DNA from: CAWJMD01 sp963845675 | GTDB lineage: Bacteria > Actinomycetota > Actinomycetes > Actinomycetales > CAWJMD01 | Assembly (NCBI GenBank): GCA_963845675.1 | Contig: CAWJSX010000005.1 | Coordinates: 186,001-250,000 of the forward strand | DNA length: 64,000 bases | Direction: 5' to 3' | Shown here: piece after piece, positions 63,490-64,000 of the stretch | How the letters are laid out: each line of letters opens with the position of its first letter | Position numbering within the stretch: the stretch's first letter is position 1 | The notes under the pieces: generated by a model | What the model was told of the DNA's origin: nothing | What the model saw: the letters and a program-made list of their open reading frames with translations, nothing else | The model's database searches: none | Program-made: the position numbers and the translations under genes

Positions 63490-64000
63490 ATGTCGCCCCC
63501 CGATGACTCCGCCGGACCGGAGACCCCTGAGCCCCCGGAGGCTGGTGAGCCCGCGCCCGGCCGCGCCTCACGGCCCGCGGGCTCCGTCGTCCTGCCGGTG
63601 ACGTCGACCCGGTCCTGGACGGTCTGGGCCATCGGGGTGGTCGCCTACGCGATGGCGGTGTTCAACCGCACGTCGCTGGGTGTCGCCGCCGAGGACGCGT
63701 CGGAGCGTTTCGGGATCGGTGCCTCCCAGCTCGCGTCCTTCGCGGTCCTGCAGCTGCTCGATCTACGCCGCGATGCAGGTGCCCGTCGGGGTCCTCCTCG
63801 ACCGGTACGGCTCCCGCGCCCTGCTCGTCTCGGGCGGCGTCGTGATGGCCGCCGGACAGCTTCTCCTCTCGCAGACCCATGCCCCCGCCGGCGCTCTGGC
63901 GGCACGGCTGCTGGTCGGCGTCGGTGACGCCCTCACCTTCATCAGCCTGCTGCGCATCGTGCCCGCGTGGTTCGCGCCGCGACAGGTGCCCGTGCTCACC
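63490..64000 (+). CDS. MFS transporter, 3' end outside window, one frameshift
   Basis: An acidic Pro/Glu-rich start (MSPPDDSAGPETPEPPE) is followed by the first membrane segments: WTVWAIGVVAYAMAVFNRTSLGVAAEDAS, LQLLIYAAMQVPVGVLLDRYG (MFS signature D-R-Y-G), VVMAAGQLLLSQTHAPA and ARLLVGVGDALTFISLLRIV. The frame changes near 63762, fitting one extra base. It matches the sugar-phosphate/anion:cation symporter-like MFS group; the substrate is unknown. Runs off the window end. Confidence 0.85.

Overview
The window is about 72% G+C, densely coded on both strands, and shows many GTG starts, 4-base ATGA/GTGA gene overlaps and actinobacterial marker genes: a bacterial proteasome activator, a conservon (cvn) operon, an EccC-type secretion ATPase, DUF5926, DUF427 and DUF2461 proteins, and a 13E12-type HNH protein. 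I infer a chromosomal segment of an actinobacterium, probably Nocardioidaceae-like (Aeromicrobium/Nocardioides). The family placement is inference. I saw no rRNA, CRISPR array, prophage or complete insertion sequence. There is one tRNA, tRNA-Ser(UGA).

Layout. 1-5.85 kb: edge of a type VII secretion-like locus (secreted-type hydrolase, lipoprotein, FHA-bearing EccC). 6-8.75 kb: a large LuxR-type ATPase regulator. 8.8-13.4 kb: SSI-type lipoprotein, rhodanese, AAA ATPase and the 5-oxoprolinase genes pxpA and pxpBC. 13.5-20.5 kb: an O6-alkylguanine repair gene with its own sigma factor, glycerophosphodiesterase, anti-sigma-type ATPase, DUF5926, arginine deiminase, DUF4395, glycosyltransferase and CAP protein. 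20.5-25.7 kb: a large phosphatase-like membrane protein, a 13E12-type HNH protein, a DHFR-like reductase. 25.1-27.7 kb: larB-larC-GDT1 (nickel-pincer cofactor plus a cation transporter). 27.8-32.8 kb: pheA, two PAP2 phosphatases, a lipid kinase, serS. 32.9-41.9 kb: release-factor-like protein, secreted FG-GAP protein, TIR-membrane protein, two HAD phosphatases, bpa, quinone oxidoreductase, MobA-like transferase. 42-47.3 kb: the conservon cvnABCD. 47.5-49 kb: cysK-cysE. 49-55 kb: PAC2, DUF427, tRNA-Ser, ECF41 sigma factor and small genes. 54.6-62 kb: a divergent fatty-acid cluster resembling the mycobacterial fadE5 / fadA2-fabG4-htdX locus, with a TetR gene in the divergon. 62-64 kb: alkA-ogt and the start of an MFS transporter.

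The main technical caution is that about fifteen genes carry apparent frameshifts. Most sites read correctly if one surplus C or G is removed from a short C/G run, and ten of them fall in 1.2 kb of one gene. The proteins on both sides of each break are well conserved and join properly, so I read these as sequence errors rather than pseudogenes. Such genes are given as single features spanning the breaks, and their exact protein sequences should not be trusted.

Functional links within the window include three alkylation-repair genes in two places (sigma-ogt and alkA-ogt), a lipid kinase beside two lipid phosphatases, a complete two-step cysteine pathway, and a beta-oxidation/fatty-acid reduction divergon that a TetR repressor probably controls.
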